DNA from: Nocardia amikacinitolerans NBRC 108937
Lineage (GTDB): Bacteria; Actinomycetota; Actinomycetes; Mycobacteriales; Mycobacteriaceae
NCBI RefSeq assembly: GCF_001612615.1
Contig: NZ_BDAU01000030.1
Span: forward strand, 62,001 to 126,000
DNA length: 64,000 nt
Direction: 5' to 3'
Below, in pieces: positions 41,674 through 50,700 of the stretch. Below the pieces are notes generated by a model. It had not been told where the DNA came from. It was given only the letters and a program-made list of their open reading frames with translations, and made no database searches. Made by a program: the position numbers and the translations under genes. Within the stretch, counting starts at the first letter, position 1; each line of letters opens with the position of its first letter.

Positions 41674-42342
41674 GTGGCGGAGGAGCTGATCTTCGCGCTC
41701 TGGAGTGTCGGCGACTTGCACCACGCGCAGCTGCCCCAGCGGCTGGTCGCGGCGGGCGCCGAGGCCGTGCGGCTGAACGTCTCCGACGCCGACGTGGCCG
41801 ACGCGATGCTCCGGTTGACGACCTTCGACGCACCGATCGAAGCCGTGCTCGCCCTGTCGTCCCCGACCGCCTGCGACCTGAACGCGGTGCTGGACGCACT
41901 CGGCCACGTTTCCGAGCGCCACGAGGGTTGGCGGGTCGAGGTCAGGACGCCGCTCCCGCCGCCGTCGGTGGCGATCGGCGAGCGCACCCCCGGCTTCGCC
42001 AACGTCGCGTTCCTGCGCAGGCCGCCGGAACTGCCGTACGACGAATGGCTCGACCGGTGGCGCAATCACCACACCGAGGTCGCCATCACCACCCAGGCCA
42101 CCTTCGGTTACGTCCAGAACCGCGTCCTCGAACCGGTCACCGACACGGCGCCGGACGTCGCCGCGGTCGTCGAGGAACTGTTCCCCTCGGCCGCGCTGCG
42201 CGACCCGCACGCCTTCTACGGCAGCGGCGGCGACCCCGCCGAACTGAACCGGCGCATCCAACGCATGATGGCCAGCGTGGCGACTTTCGGCGCCGACCGC
42301 GACATCGACGTCGTCCCCACCAGCCGGTACGTATTGCACTGA
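41674..42342 (+). CDS. EthD-domain protein
   Basis: This is a 222-residue protein with an EthD-type dimeric alpha/beta barrel domain in its C-terminal half (ANVAFLRRPPELPYDEWLDR, then WRNHHTEVAIT and ATFGYVQNRV). The N-terminal half looks like a second, more diverged copy (LIFALWSVGDLHH, then LNVSDADVADAMLR). EthD-type proteins assist oxidative or isomerising steps on small molecules. GTG 41674 has AGGAGG five bases upstream. The KstR-like operator in its leader suggests a place in sterol or steroid breakdown. The actual reaction is unknown. Confidence 0.83.
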   Translation: MAEELIFALWSVGDLHHAQLPQRLVAAGAEAVRLNVSDADVADAMLRLTTFDAPIEAVLALSSPTACDLNAVLDALGHVSERHEGWRVEVRTPLPPPSVAIGERTPGFANVAFLRRPPELPYDEWLDRWRNHHTEVAITTQATFGYVQNRVLEPVTDTAPDVAAVVEELFPSAALRDPHAFYGSGGDPAELNRRIQRMMASVATFGADRDIDVVPTSRYVLH

Positions 42343-42368
42343 GCCGCACCGATATCGCACGCGCTCGG

Positions 42369-44570
42369 TCAGATCACCCGGTCCAGCGCGCGGAGGTCGG
42401 CATCCAGTTTTCGGTACAGCCAATAGGCGGCGACGAACGCGAGGCCGCCGCCCGCGCACAAGCCGAGGACCGAATCGCGCACGAGGTAGAGCTCGTCGGA
42501 TTCGAGGGCGCTGAATCCGGCCAGGACGCCGATCACCGGGACCGAGGCCGATATCGCCAGATAGACCGTAGTTCTTCGGCGCAGCGAGTGCAGACCGGCG
42601 GAGTCGCGCGCGGTGCTCCGGCCGTGGCGCAGATAGCTGGGATAGACGCAGCGGACGATGTAGAACGTGGAGAGAAAGAACGTGTAGGCGACGGAGATGG
42701 TGCCTGCCACCAGCACGGTCATCGCGGCGTGGATCTGCAACCGCAGCGGCAGGTCGGTCATATAGCGCACCATCAGCACGCCCGTCACGGTGGCGATCAG
42801 CGCGCCGAGCAGGGTGTTCAGCGCGCACAGGTCGCCCCAGACCAGTGTTCGCTTGCGCACCCGCGCGAGCGTGGCCTCGTCGTAGCGCCTGCCCTCGCGC
42901 AAGCCGCGCAAGACCGCGAGCACCTCGCGGGATATGTACACGTAGATGACGATCGCCAACGGCAAGACACCCAGGATGCATGCGATCACGCCCCTGTTCA
43001 TCTGCACGTTGACCACGTCGGGGACCCGCTCCCTGATCAGTTTCTGCGCGTGTACAGCCAGGTAGGCCGTAGCCAGGCCGATGCCGAACAGCGAAGACAA
43101 CCAGAGGATCGGAGTCGGCCACCGCGATAGACGCGCCCGCCAACTGTTCGGCGGCGGGTAGACGAGGTCGCGGGCCCGTGCCTCGAGGCACAGATCGAGC
43201 TGCTGCGCCAATTCCGAACCGTACGAGTAGCGGTCCGCGGGGTCGGGCGAGAGGCACTTCAGCAGCACCCGGCAGAGGGCAGGTGGGCAGTCCGGCGGGA
43301 GATCGGAGAGGAATCGCGAGTCGATGGGTCGGCGGCGCAGTTCGAGCATGCGGGCCAGCGACGTCTCCGACTCGCCCGCGTACGCCTCGTCCGCGAAGGG
43401 ACGCCGTCCGGTCAGCAGTTCCCACAGCATGACGGCCAGCGCGAAGATGTCGCTTCGCGTGTCGAGGTCGGCGGCGGTCGCGGGCAGCTCGGGATGGCAG
43501 GCCTCGAGCTGTTCGGGCGACATGTACGACAGCGACCCGCCGAAGTACGCCAGCGGGCTGGTGCCCTTGACGCGTTTGCTGAAGCTGACGTTGAAATCGG
43601 CCAGCTTCGGGATGCCCTCGGCGCTGAGCAGCACATTCGCCGGTTTGATGTCGCGGTGCAGCACTCCTCGTTCGGACGCGTGCTGTAGCGCGTCCGCGAG
43701 TCGGCGACCCAGCCAAGCGACCGTCTCCGGCCAGGTCAGCCCGGCGGTTCGTTCCCGGATCGCCGATTCGGCGGGCCGCACCTCGCCCTTCTCCGCGAGC
43801 ACGGCGTCGACCGCGTCGAGCAGGAGTTGCCCGCTGTGCTGCGCCTCGGGTGTCGAGCGCCGCAAGCGCAGCACGTCGAGCAATGTTCCGCCGGGTAGGT
43901 ACTGCATGTAGAGCAGCTTCAGCTCGCCGTCGGCGATGAGCCGCTGGTCGAAGATCCGCACGATGTACTCGTGGTCCAGCTGAGCGAGGGTCTGCGGTTC
44001 GCTGCCGTGGTTGTGCGAGATCTTGACCGCGACCAGGCGCTGCATCGATTGCTGCCGAGCCAGATAGACCTGGGCGAACGCGCCCGCGCCGATGCGCATC
44101 AGCAGGTCGAAGTCGTCCACGTGGTCGCCGACGTCGAAGGCGTCGAGCAGCGCTTGCGCGTTCGGGCGGGCGATCATCGTGCTGTGGTAGTCGCTCGCCT
44201 GGGCGGTCTCGGGGATGGCCGGTGTGTCCGCGGCGACCGTGCGGGGCGTACCGGCGAGCGCGCTGCGGCGCAGGGCGTGGAATTCCTCGTAGACGAGCTC
44301 GTCGGGCATCGGACCGTCGCGCAGCTCCGGGAACTCCGCGCGGTACTCGGTCAGCCGTTTGGGGATCCGATGACGCAGGAACCGGTAGTCGAGATCGATC
44401 TTGATCAGTTCGATCAGCACCAAGCGCCGCGCGGCAGGTTCGCTCGGTAGGTACGCCGCCAGATCGGGTGGAGAACCGGACGCCCATGCCTCGGTGAACA
44501 GCGCGACGGCGTTGGTCAGTGCCGTGCGGGTTCGTTCGGCGGAATCGACCAGGTCGAGCGGCTCGTGCAT
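42369..44570 (-). CDS. Membrane Ser/Thr protein kinase with DFN in place of DFG
   Basis: This is a 733-residue protein kinase. Residues 1-150 form an N-terminal domain of unknown role. The kinase spans about 153-470: glycine loop GAGAFAQV (161-168), Lys183 in VAVK, catalytic HRDIKPAN (305-312), DFN (325-327) where DFG is normal, and SPEQ (351-354). About six membrane segments follow (about 490-725). The layout resembles the large membrane kinases of planctomycetes more than the usual Pkn set with external sensor domains. DFN could weaken Mg handling, yet the rest is intact. A 19-residue ORF lies 13 bp upstream, so translation may be coupled. Confidence 0.9.
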   Translation of the reverse strand: MHEPLDLVDSAERTRTALTNAVALFTEAWASGSPPDLAAYLPSEPAARRLVLIELIKIDLDYRFLRHRIPKRLTEYRAEFPELRDGPMPDELVYEEFHALRRSALAGTPRTVAADTPAIPETAQASDYHSTMIARPNAQALLDAFDVGDHVDDFDLLMRIGAGAFAQVYLARQQSMQRLVAVKISHNHGSEPQTLAQLDHEYIVRIFDQRLIADGELKLLYMQYLPGGTLLDVLRLRRSTPEAQHSGQLLLDAVDAVLAEKGEVRPAESAIRERTAGLTWPETVAWLGRRLADALQHASERGVLHRDIKPANVLLSAEGIPKLADFNVSFSKRVKGTSPLAYFGGSLSYMSPEQLEACHPELPATAADLDTRSDIFALAVMLWELLTGRRPFADEAYAGESETSLARMLELRRRPIDSRFLSDLPPDCPPALCRVLLKCLSPDPADRYSYGSELAQQLDLCLEARARDLVYPPPNSWRARLSRWPTPILWLSSLFGIGLATAYLAVHAQKLIRERVPDVVNVQMNRGVIACILGVLPLAIVIYVYISREVLAVLRGLREGRRYDEATLARVRKRTLVWGDLCALNTLLGALIATVTGVLMVRYMTDLPLRLQIHAAMTVLVAGTISVAYTFFLSTFYIVRCVYPSYLRHGRSTARDSAGLHSLRRRTTVYLAISASVPVIGVLAGFSALESDELYLVRDSVLGLCAGGGLAFVAAYWLYRKLDADLRALDRVI

Positions 44571-44583
44571 CGGTGGTCCGGAA

Positions 44584-44643
44584 TCAGCCTCGGGCGATCG
44601 CGCGGATCATGCGCGCGATCCGACCCTGCGGTAGTTGCCCCAC
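44584..44643 (-). CDS. 19-residue ORF upstream of the kinase gene
   Basis: From GTG 44643 a 19-residue peptide reads MGQLPQGRIARMIRAIARG, ending in TGA at 44584. A strong GAAAGGAG site lies five bases before it, better than that of the kinase gene starting 13 bp downstream. It is basic and should form an amphipathic helix. It may be a coupling peptide for kinase translation or a real small protein. I see it directly but know no family. Confidence 0.6.
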   Translation of the reverse strand: MGQLPQGRIARMIRAIARG

Positions 44644-44783
44644 GGTGACTCCTTTCCGCGAAACCTCCCCGATCCAGGGTATCGCCCGGAGAGCAGCGCA
44701 CGGGCGGCAACAGCGGATCGACGGCGAAAGGCAAGTGCGGGCCGCGGCACCGCTCGGACGCCGTTCGCCGAGCGGCGAAACCG

Positions 44784-46982
44784 CTATCGCATGGCTAATT
44801 CAGCGTCGTGGCCGACTCGGCGTTCGAGTTCGGCGCCCTCGATGTCGAGGTCGGGGACGTAGCGGGCGAACCAGCGCGGGTGGTACCACATGCGGTTGCC
44901 GACGAGTGCCATGACGGCGGGCACCAGGGTCAGGCGGACGATGAAGGCGTCGAGCAGGACGCCGACGGCGAGGGTGAACGCCAAGGGTTTGACGATCGGG
45001 TTGTCGACGGTGGCGAAGGCGACGAAGACACCGAACATGATCAGCGCGGCGGCGGTGACGACGCGCGCGGCGTGGCCGACGCCGTTCCGCACCGAGGCCG
45101 TCGCGTCGGCGGTGCGGGTGTGCTCCTCCTTGATCCGGGAGACGACGAAGATCTGGTAGTCGCTGGAGAGGCCGAAGATGATGGCCAAGGTGATGATCGG
45201 GAGGAAGCTCAGCGTCTGCGCCTTGGTGACGTCGAAAAGCTGCGCGCCCCAACCCCATTGGAACACCGCGACTTGCGCGCCGAGCGCGGCGAAGACCGAG
45301 AGGATGAATCCGGCGATCGACGACAGCGGCACCAGTATGGTGCGGAAGGCGATGGTCAGCAGCACAAGGGCGAGGCCGACGACGACCGCGAGGAAGATCG
45401 GCAGCGCCTCGGCGAGCCGCCGCGAGGTATCGATATTGGCCGCGGTGGTGCCGCCGACGAGATACGTTGCGCCCGTATCGCTCACGATGCGGTCCCGGTC
45501 GTCCCGTAGCCGGTTGACCAGATCTCCGGTAGCGGGATCGTCGGGCCCGCTCTCGGGCACGACCTGGATCAGCAGCAGTCCGTTCCCCGTGCCCGCGGGC
45601 TGCACGGCGACGACGCCGGATTCCTGCTGCAGCCGACCCATCACCGTCTGCGCGACATCCGGGCTGGTGGCGCCGGACAGGTCGGTCACGACAAGCAGCG
45701 GCCCGGTGAAGCCAGGGCCGAACGACTCCTCGACGAGGTCGTAGGCCTTGTGCGCGGTGCTCGACTCCGGCTGCGTCGCGCCGCTCGGCAGGCCGAGCTC
45801 CATGCGCGTGGCCGGAATCGCCAGCACCGCGAGGATCGCGATACCGAGGATCAGCAGCGGAATGCGGAACCGGGTGACGAAACGTCCCCACGCGTGTCCG
45901 AAGGTGCGTTCGGGCTCATAGGCGGCGATGCGCGCCACCTCCTCGGGACGTCCGGGGTGCAGCGGCGGCGAGATGAACTTGGCGACCAGATCGCCGGCGA
46001 ACGCCAGCAGCGCGGGCAGCAACGTCAGCGCGACGAGCATGGCGACCAGCACCGCGCCCGCCGCGGTCAGACCCATGACGGTGAGGAACGGGATGCCCGC
46101 CACCGCCAAGCCGCACAGCGCGATGATCACCGTGACCGCCGCGAACACCACCGAACTGCCCGCGGTCCCGACCGCGAGCGGAATCGACTCCGCCGCGGAC
46201 ATTCCCAGCACGATGTGGTGCCGATGCCGGGACAGGACGAACAGCGCGTAGTCGATGCCGCAAGACAATCCGAGCATCAATGCCAGTGACGTCGCCGCCG
46301 ACGGCACGTCGACGAACGCTGCCACGCCGAGGATTCCGGTGATACCGATACCGACACCGACCATCGCCGTGACGATGGGCAGGCCCGCGGCGACCGCGGC
46401 GCCGAAGGTGATCAACAGGATGATCAATGCCGCGACGATTCCGAGAAGCTCAGGAGTGTGCGGGATCTCGGCGGTGAAACCCGGATACACCGCGCCGGAG
46501 AACTCCACATCGAGGCCCGCTTCCCTGGCCGGGTCGGCGACGCGGTTCACCTCGTCGAGGGTGTGCTCGGCGACCTCTCCCGCCGACACCGAGAACTGCA
46601 CGGTGCCCAGCGCGACGCGCTGATCCGGCGACACCGCCTTGGCTTGGAATGGGTCGACGACCGCGGCGACCTGCGGCAGCCCTTTCAACCCGGCCATCAC
46701 CTGCTCGATCTCACCGGTCACCTGCGGATCGGTCACCTTGGCCATGCCGGGCGTCGCGAAGACGACCTGCATCTGCGCGCCGCTGAACGCGGGCATCCGC
46801 TGTTGCAGCAACGACACGGCATCCTGTGATTCGGTGCCGGGGACCGTGAAGTTGTCGTTCGTCTTCCCACCGGTTCCCGCGGCGAACGCGATCGCGGCGC
46901 CCAGCAGCACGATCCATATCGCCAGGACCCACCAGCGGCGACGGGCTACGACTTGGCCGAGCGCGAACAGATACCGAGACAT
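44784..46982 (-). CDS. MMPL-family exporter
   Basis: This is a 732-residue RND-type exporter of the MMPL family with about twelve membrane segments and two large external loops (about 40-185 and 400-510). It has the family segments LMLGLSCGIDYALFVLSRHR (about 240-260) and LAIIFGLSSDYQIFVVSRIK (about 600-620). Each carries the paired Asp and Tyr of the proton relay. In mycolate-bearing bacteria such proteins move lipids or siderophores to the outer layers. ATG 46982 is preceded by GAGAGGAC. The neighbours are a kinase and a catabolic operon, neither an obvious lipid-synthesis partner, so the cargo is unknown. Confidence 0.9.
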   Translation of the reverse strand: MSRYLFALGQVVARRRWWVLAIWIVLLGAAIAFAAGTGGKTNDNFTVPGTESQDAVSLLQQRMPAFSGAQMQVVFATPGMAKVTDPQVTGEIEQVMAGLKGLPQVAAVVDPFQAKAVSPDQRVALGTVQFSVSAGEVAEHTLDEVNRVADPAREAGLDVEFSGAVYPGFTAEIPHTPELLGIVAALIILLITFGAAVAAGLPIVTAMVGVGIGITGILGVAAFVDVPSAATSLALMLGLSCGIDYALFVLSRHRHHIVLGMSAAESIPLAVGTAGSSVVFAAVTVIIALCGLAVAGIPFLTVMGLTAAGAVLVAMLVALTLLPALLAFAGDLVAKFISPPLHPGRPEEVARIAAYEPERTFGHAWGRFVTRFRIPLLILGIAILAVLAIPATRMELGLPSGATQPESSTAHKAYDLVEESFGPGFTGPLLVVTDLSGATSPDVAQTVMGRLQQESGVVAVQPAGTGNGLLLIQVVPESGPDDPATGDLVNRLRDDRDRIVSDTGATYLVGGTTAANIDTSRRLAEALPIFLAVVVGLALVLLTIAFRTILVPLSSIAGFILSVFAALGAQVAVFQWGWGAQLFDVTKAQTLSFLPIITLAIIFGLSSDYQIFVVSRIKEEHTRTADATASVRNGVGHAARVVTAAALIMFGVFVAFATVDNPIVKPLAFTLAVGVLLDAFIVRLTLVPAVMALVGNRMWYHPRWFARYVPDLDIEGAELERRVGHDAELAMR

Positions 46983-47066
46983 GCGGGTCCTCTCACGGAG
47001 TCACCAGAACACCGACGCCGTACGATAACACGTCAAGTGATGATTTCCTCATAAACGCATCAATGG

Positions 47067-48608
47067 TCAGCAATCATTCGGCGACGCGAGTGGGCTTTGC
47101 GCTGGGGCGAACCGTGGCTGCGCCGCGCACAGGGTCGACGGGTTTCTGCCGCAGCGCTGCACGGCGCCGTCCGGTCGGACGAGCGCGGTCACTCGACCGC
47201 GGCGCAGCCAGCGGTGCAGGTCCGTTCCCGGTGCGGCGGCGAGCACGACACCGCCGCGTTCTTCGACCCGCGCCCGATCCTCGGGCGACAGGTCGACCGC
47301 GGTGACGATCGCGAACCGTCCGGCGATGATCTCGTCGACCGCTCGCCCATCGGGGAGCCGATCGTTCGGCGTCAGCCGACCGGCCGGGCCGCGTCGCAGC
47401 GGCGAAGCGTCGACAAGGCCGGAGCGGCGCAGGGGTGGGGATTCGCCGCTGGTGAGCATGCGAGTGAAGCCGGGCAGGCGGTGCAGTCTGGGCGCGATCA
47501 GGCCGCGCAGGCGATTGCCGAGCTCGCCGCCCTGGGTCATGGTCACGCCGGTGAGCTTGGCCAGCCGAATCATGGTCCGCGCGTGTGGCTTTCGCTCGGT
47601 CTCGTAGGTGTCGAGCACACGATCGGGCAGCTCACCGCGTAGGACGCCGGCCAGTTTCCAGGAGAGGTTGGCGGCGTCGCGTAACCCCGCGCCCATGCCC
47701 TGACCGATGAACGGCGGTGTGAGGTGGGCGGCGTCTCCTAGCAGGAAGATGCGACCGGCGCGCCAGCGGTCGGCGAGCTGGGCGCGAAAGGTGTACGCGG
47801 CCACCCGCACCAGTTCGAGGTCCGCGTCCGAGACGCCCGCCGTCCATGGTGCGAGCAGCGGACGCAGCCGGGCGATATCCGCGTAGTCGTCTGCGGTTTC
47901 GCCAGGGCGAAGCCGAAATTCCCAGCGGTAGCGCGTCTTTCCTATGCGCATGTAGGTCGCGGCGTGGTCCGGATCGCAGACCTGGTGTACCCCGTCCCAG
48001 TGTCCGAGGTCGGCGGTCGTGGCGATGTCCACGACCAGCCAGCGCTGCTCGAACCGTAGATCGCGCATGCGGGCGCCGATCGCACGGCGGACGAGGCTGT
48101 TGGCGCCGTCGCAACCGAGGACGTATCGCGCACACACGGATTCGGCGCGACCGCTCGTCCTGTCGGTGAAATCGACACGGACGCAATCGGTCTGCTCCGC
48201 CACGGCTGTGACGTCAGCGTTGCCGCGCAGTGTCGCGACGGGGTATCGAGCAAGGTTCGCGCGCAGGATCGCTTCCAGCTCCGGCTGGTCGAACAGGTTC
48301 GCCTCCGGATGCCCGCTGCGCGTCCCCGCCGGATCGCGATCGAATTGCGCGAGCACCCGCAGGCTCGGATCGAGCAGGCGCAGACCGAGAACCGGGCGGG
48401 AGATGGCGTCGAACTCGTCGCCGACGCCGAGATGCCCGAGGAGGCGGCGGATTTCGCCGTCCAGGTGCACGGCCCGCGGCTGCGGATAAACGTCGTCCCA
48501 CCGCTCGAGCACGAGGCATTCGATCCCGTATCGGGCCAGCAGGGTCGCCGCGGTGAGTCCGGCCGGGCCCGCTCCGACGAGCACGACGGGGATTATGGGC
48601 GTGGTCAC
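47067..48608 (-). CDS. MhpA-type flavoprotein hydroxylase
   Basis: This is a 513-residue FAD-dependent aromatic hydroxylase of the MhpA group. It has the dinucleotide fold VVLVGAGPAGLTAATLLARY (about 8-27), the DG motif VLGCDGANSLVRRAIG, and the GD motif GDAAHLTPPFIGQGMGAGL. Such enzymes hydroxylate phenylpropionates or other phenols next to an existing hydroxyl, making the catechol that an extradiol dioxygenase then opens. The start GTG overlaps the stop of the small membrane-protein gene by four bases. It is the last gene of a five-gene coupled operon with the dioxygenase at 51632. The substrate is unknown; a phenolic or steroid-derived ring is likely. Confidence 0.88.
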   Translation of the reverse strand: MTTPIIPVVLVGAGPAGLTAATLLARYGIECLVLERWDDVYPQPRAVHLDGEIRRLLGHLGVGDEFDAISRPVLGLRLLDPSLRVLAQFDRDPAGTRSGHPEANLFDQPELEAILRANLARYPVATLRGNADVTAVAEQTDCVRVDFTDRTSGRAESVCARYVLGCDGANSLVRRAIGARMRDLRFEQRWLVVDIATTADLGHWDGVHQVCDPDHAATYMRIGKTRYRWEFRLRPGETADDYADIARLRPLLAPWTAGVSDADLELVRVAAYTFRAQLADRWRAGRIFLLGDAAHLTPPFIGQGMGAGLRDAANLSWKLAGVLRGELPDRVLDTYETERKPHARTMIRLAKLTGVTMTQGGELGNRLRGLIAPRLHRLPGFTRMLTSGESPPLRRSGLVDASPLRRGPAGRLTPNDRLPDGRAVDEIIAGRFAIVTAVDLSPEDRARVEERGGVVLAAAPGTDLHRWLRRGRVTALVRPDGAVQRCGRNPSTLCAAQPRFAPAQSPLASPNDC

Positions 48609-48790
48609 GGCTGGACTCCGGCCAGCGTGAGCACGTACGCGACGGCGGCGAGGCCGGTCACGGCCGCCGGTGCGATGTCGGCCGCACCGTCGCCGTCGCG
48701 GACGTGCGCCGCGATGGCACCGGCCATCAGCAGCGTCGGACCCGTTCCCGCCGCCAGCACGCCAGCGAGGACAGTCGAGACGATTGTCAT
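48605..48790 (-). CDS. Small two-span membrane protein inside the catabolic operon
   Basis: This is a 61-residue protein with two hydrophobic segments (about residues 3-26 and 42-58) joined by a short acidic loop, RDGDGA. It overlaps both neighbours by four bases, so it is firmly part of the operon. A helper for uptake or for anchoring the enzymes is possible. I do not recognise a family. Confidence 0.72.
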   Translation of the reverse strand: MTIVSTVLAGVLAAGTGPTLLMAGAIAAHVRDGDGAADIAPAAVTGLAAVAYVLTLAGVQP

Positions 48791-50700
48791 TGCGCTACCA
48801 GGACTTTCCAGGTGATCGCGTAGCGGCCGAGGATCGCCGCGACTTCCCGCTCGTACGTGGCGGCATCGAGTTCAACCGTCGCGACGACAGCACCGTCTTC
48901 GACCGCAGCCGTGACGGCGCGCACTCCGGCGCTGTCCGCAAGTGCCTCGAGCAGCTCGCGGCGGGTCGCGTCGGCGCGCAGTCCCAGCTTGTACGGCTTG
49001 CCGACGTCGGTGACCGGCAGCGCGTCGAGCACGGTGACCGTTTTCGGTGCGGCGGCGCGTTCCTGCACCCGCTCGGCGGCCCAGGCGACCAGCTCGTCTT
49101 CGGAGACGTCCGCGCCCGCCGTCACAGCGACATAGGCGACGGGCACCTCGCCGGAGTGCGCGTCCGGGCGTCCGACCGCCCCCGCGGCGGTGACCTGCGG
49201 GTGTTGCAGGAGCGCGTCCTCGATGGTGGCCGGGTCGATGTTGTGGCCGCCACGGATGATCAGGTCCTTGGCGCGGCCGTGCAGGTGAATGAAGCCGTCG
49301 TCGTCGATGTGGGCCAGATCGCCGGTGTTCAGCCGGCCGTCGACCAGTGTGCCGAGACCGTCGACGAGGTGACCACGCTCGTCACGTCCGGTCACGTAGC
49401 CCGCGAAAACCGTTGGGCCGCTGATGATCAAAACGCCCGTCTCGCCCACGGGCAGCGTCTCCCACGTACCGTCCTCGGCGACGCGGACGACCGCGACGTG
49501 CTGATAGGGCATGCGTTGCCCGACCGCGCCCGGTCGAGGCCGGTCCGGGAAGCTGCGCGCCGACGCGCAGGTCGCCTCGGTGAGGCCGTAGCCCTCCACC
49601 AGGGTCACGCCGGTGTGTGTCTGGAAGTTCTCGCGCACCGCGGGCGGCAGCGGTGACGCGCCGACCATCGCGTAGCGCAGGCTGGAGATGTCGGCATCGA
49701 TCGGGCACTGGGCGAGCACGGCGTACACGGTCGGCACCGCGCTCATCGCGGCGATCCTGTAGTGCGCCACGATGTTCCAGAACTCGGCGTAGAGGGTGAA
49801 GTCGCGGTAGCCGAGTGGTCCCGCCCAGACCACCGACTGGCCGCGGAACAGCGGTGCGAGCAGGGTGACGACGAGCGCGTTGACGTGGAACAGCGGTAGC
49901 GCGGCGAAGACGACCGCGTCCTCGTCGAGCAGTGAGTTGGCGGCGATCATCCACGCGTTGGCGACCTCACCGGAATGCCGGTGCGCGGCCAGCTTCGGCA
50001 CGCCGGTGGTGCCGCCGGTGTGGAACAGGGCCGCCAGATCCGAGGCGGTGGGCGGCACTCCGACGAAACGCGACGAATCTTGCTCGGCCGCAAAGGCATC
50101 GAGATATCCGACGCGCACACCGGAGATGGCGGGCAGCTCGGGCGCTTGGTCCACCGCAGCGGTGGGTCGCAGCACCAGCAGCGCGTCCACCAGTCCTCGC
50201 GCGGCGAGCTCACGCGCGCATGCCCAACTCTCGGCGGCGAGTTCGGGCCCGGCGACGATCAGGATTCGACCTCCGGACCGGCCGAGCAACTCGGCGATGT
50301 GATCACGCGAGAGACCGCTGTTGATCGGTGCGGCGATGCCTGCCAGCTGCGCGGCGAGGGTTGCGGGGATCAGCTCGGCGCAATTCGGTGCGATCAGCGC
50401 CACCGCGTCGCCCCGGCGAACCCCGAGCTCGTGCAGGAGGTTCGCATACCGGTGCACGTCGGCGAGTAGTTCGGCGTAGCTGCGACGCAACGGTTCTCGC
50501 CAGCGCGCGGCCTCGGGCAGCACGCTGAACGCATCGCGTCGCGGCCACCGCGCCGCGGCACGGACGAGCAGGGCGTAGGTGGATTCGGGCAGACCGCGCG
50601 CCGCCAAGGGCACTGATTCGATCGCGGCCAAATCCGCCGGATCGGCGTAGCGAGGCCAGAGGAGGTCTTCGGCGGAGGTCTCGAGCGTCGTCTCGGTCAC
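48787..50700 (-). CDS. Acyl-CoA ligase (AMP-binding family)
   Basis: This is a 637-residue adenylate-forming ligase that activates a carboxylic acid as its CoA thioester. AMP-binding signatures are FHTGGTTGVPK, VEGYGLTEATCAS, LNTGDLAHIDDDGFIHLHGR and the C-terminal Lys in VGKPYK. The C-terminal domain runs from about residue 490. GTG 50700 overlaps the stop of the FAH-family gene, which shows the operon structure. It probably activates a side chain or ring-cleavage acid for breakdown. The substrate cannot be told. Confidence 0.9.
   Translation of the reverse strand: MTETTLETSAEDLLWPRYADPADLAAIESVPLAARGLPESTYALLVRAAARWPRRDAFSVLPEAARWREPLRRSYAELLADVHRYANLLHELGVRRGDAVALIAPNCAELIPATLAAQLAGIAAPINSGLSRDHIAELLGRSGGRILIVAGPELAAESWACARELAARGLVDALLVLRPTAAVDQAPELPAISGVRVGYLDAFAAEQDSSRFVGVPPTASDLAALFHTGGTTGVPKLAAHRHSGEVANAWMIAANSLLDEDAVVFAALPLFHVNALVVTLLAPLFRGQSVVWAGPLGYRDFTLYAEFWNIVAHYRIAAMSAVPTVYAVLAQCPIDADISSLRYAMVGASPLPPAVRENFQTHTGVTLVEGYGLTEATCASARSFPDRPRPGAVGQRMPYQHVAVVRVAEDGTWETLPVGETGVLIISGPTVFAGYVTGRDERGHLVDGLGTLVDGRLNTGDLAHIDDDGFIHLHGRAKDLIIRGGHNIDPATIEDALLQHPQVTAAGAVGRPDAHSGEVPVAYVAVTAGADVSEDELVAWAAERVQERAAAPKTVTVLDALPVTDVGKPYKLGLRADATRRELLEALADSAGVRAVTAAVEDGAVVATVELDAATYEREVAAILGRYAITWKVLVAQ

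Noticed and set aside
41662..44487. A 941-codon minus-strand frame running through the kinase gene
   Set aside because: The kinase frame carries all catalytic motifs. This one is rich in Arg and Pro with no fold, and it also runs opposite the EthD-domain gene, so it is a shadow.
46983..47066. A TGATG/CATCA dyad between the MMPL gene and the flavoprotein gene
   Set aside because: The arms are only five bases and 15 apart, which is weak evidence for an operator.
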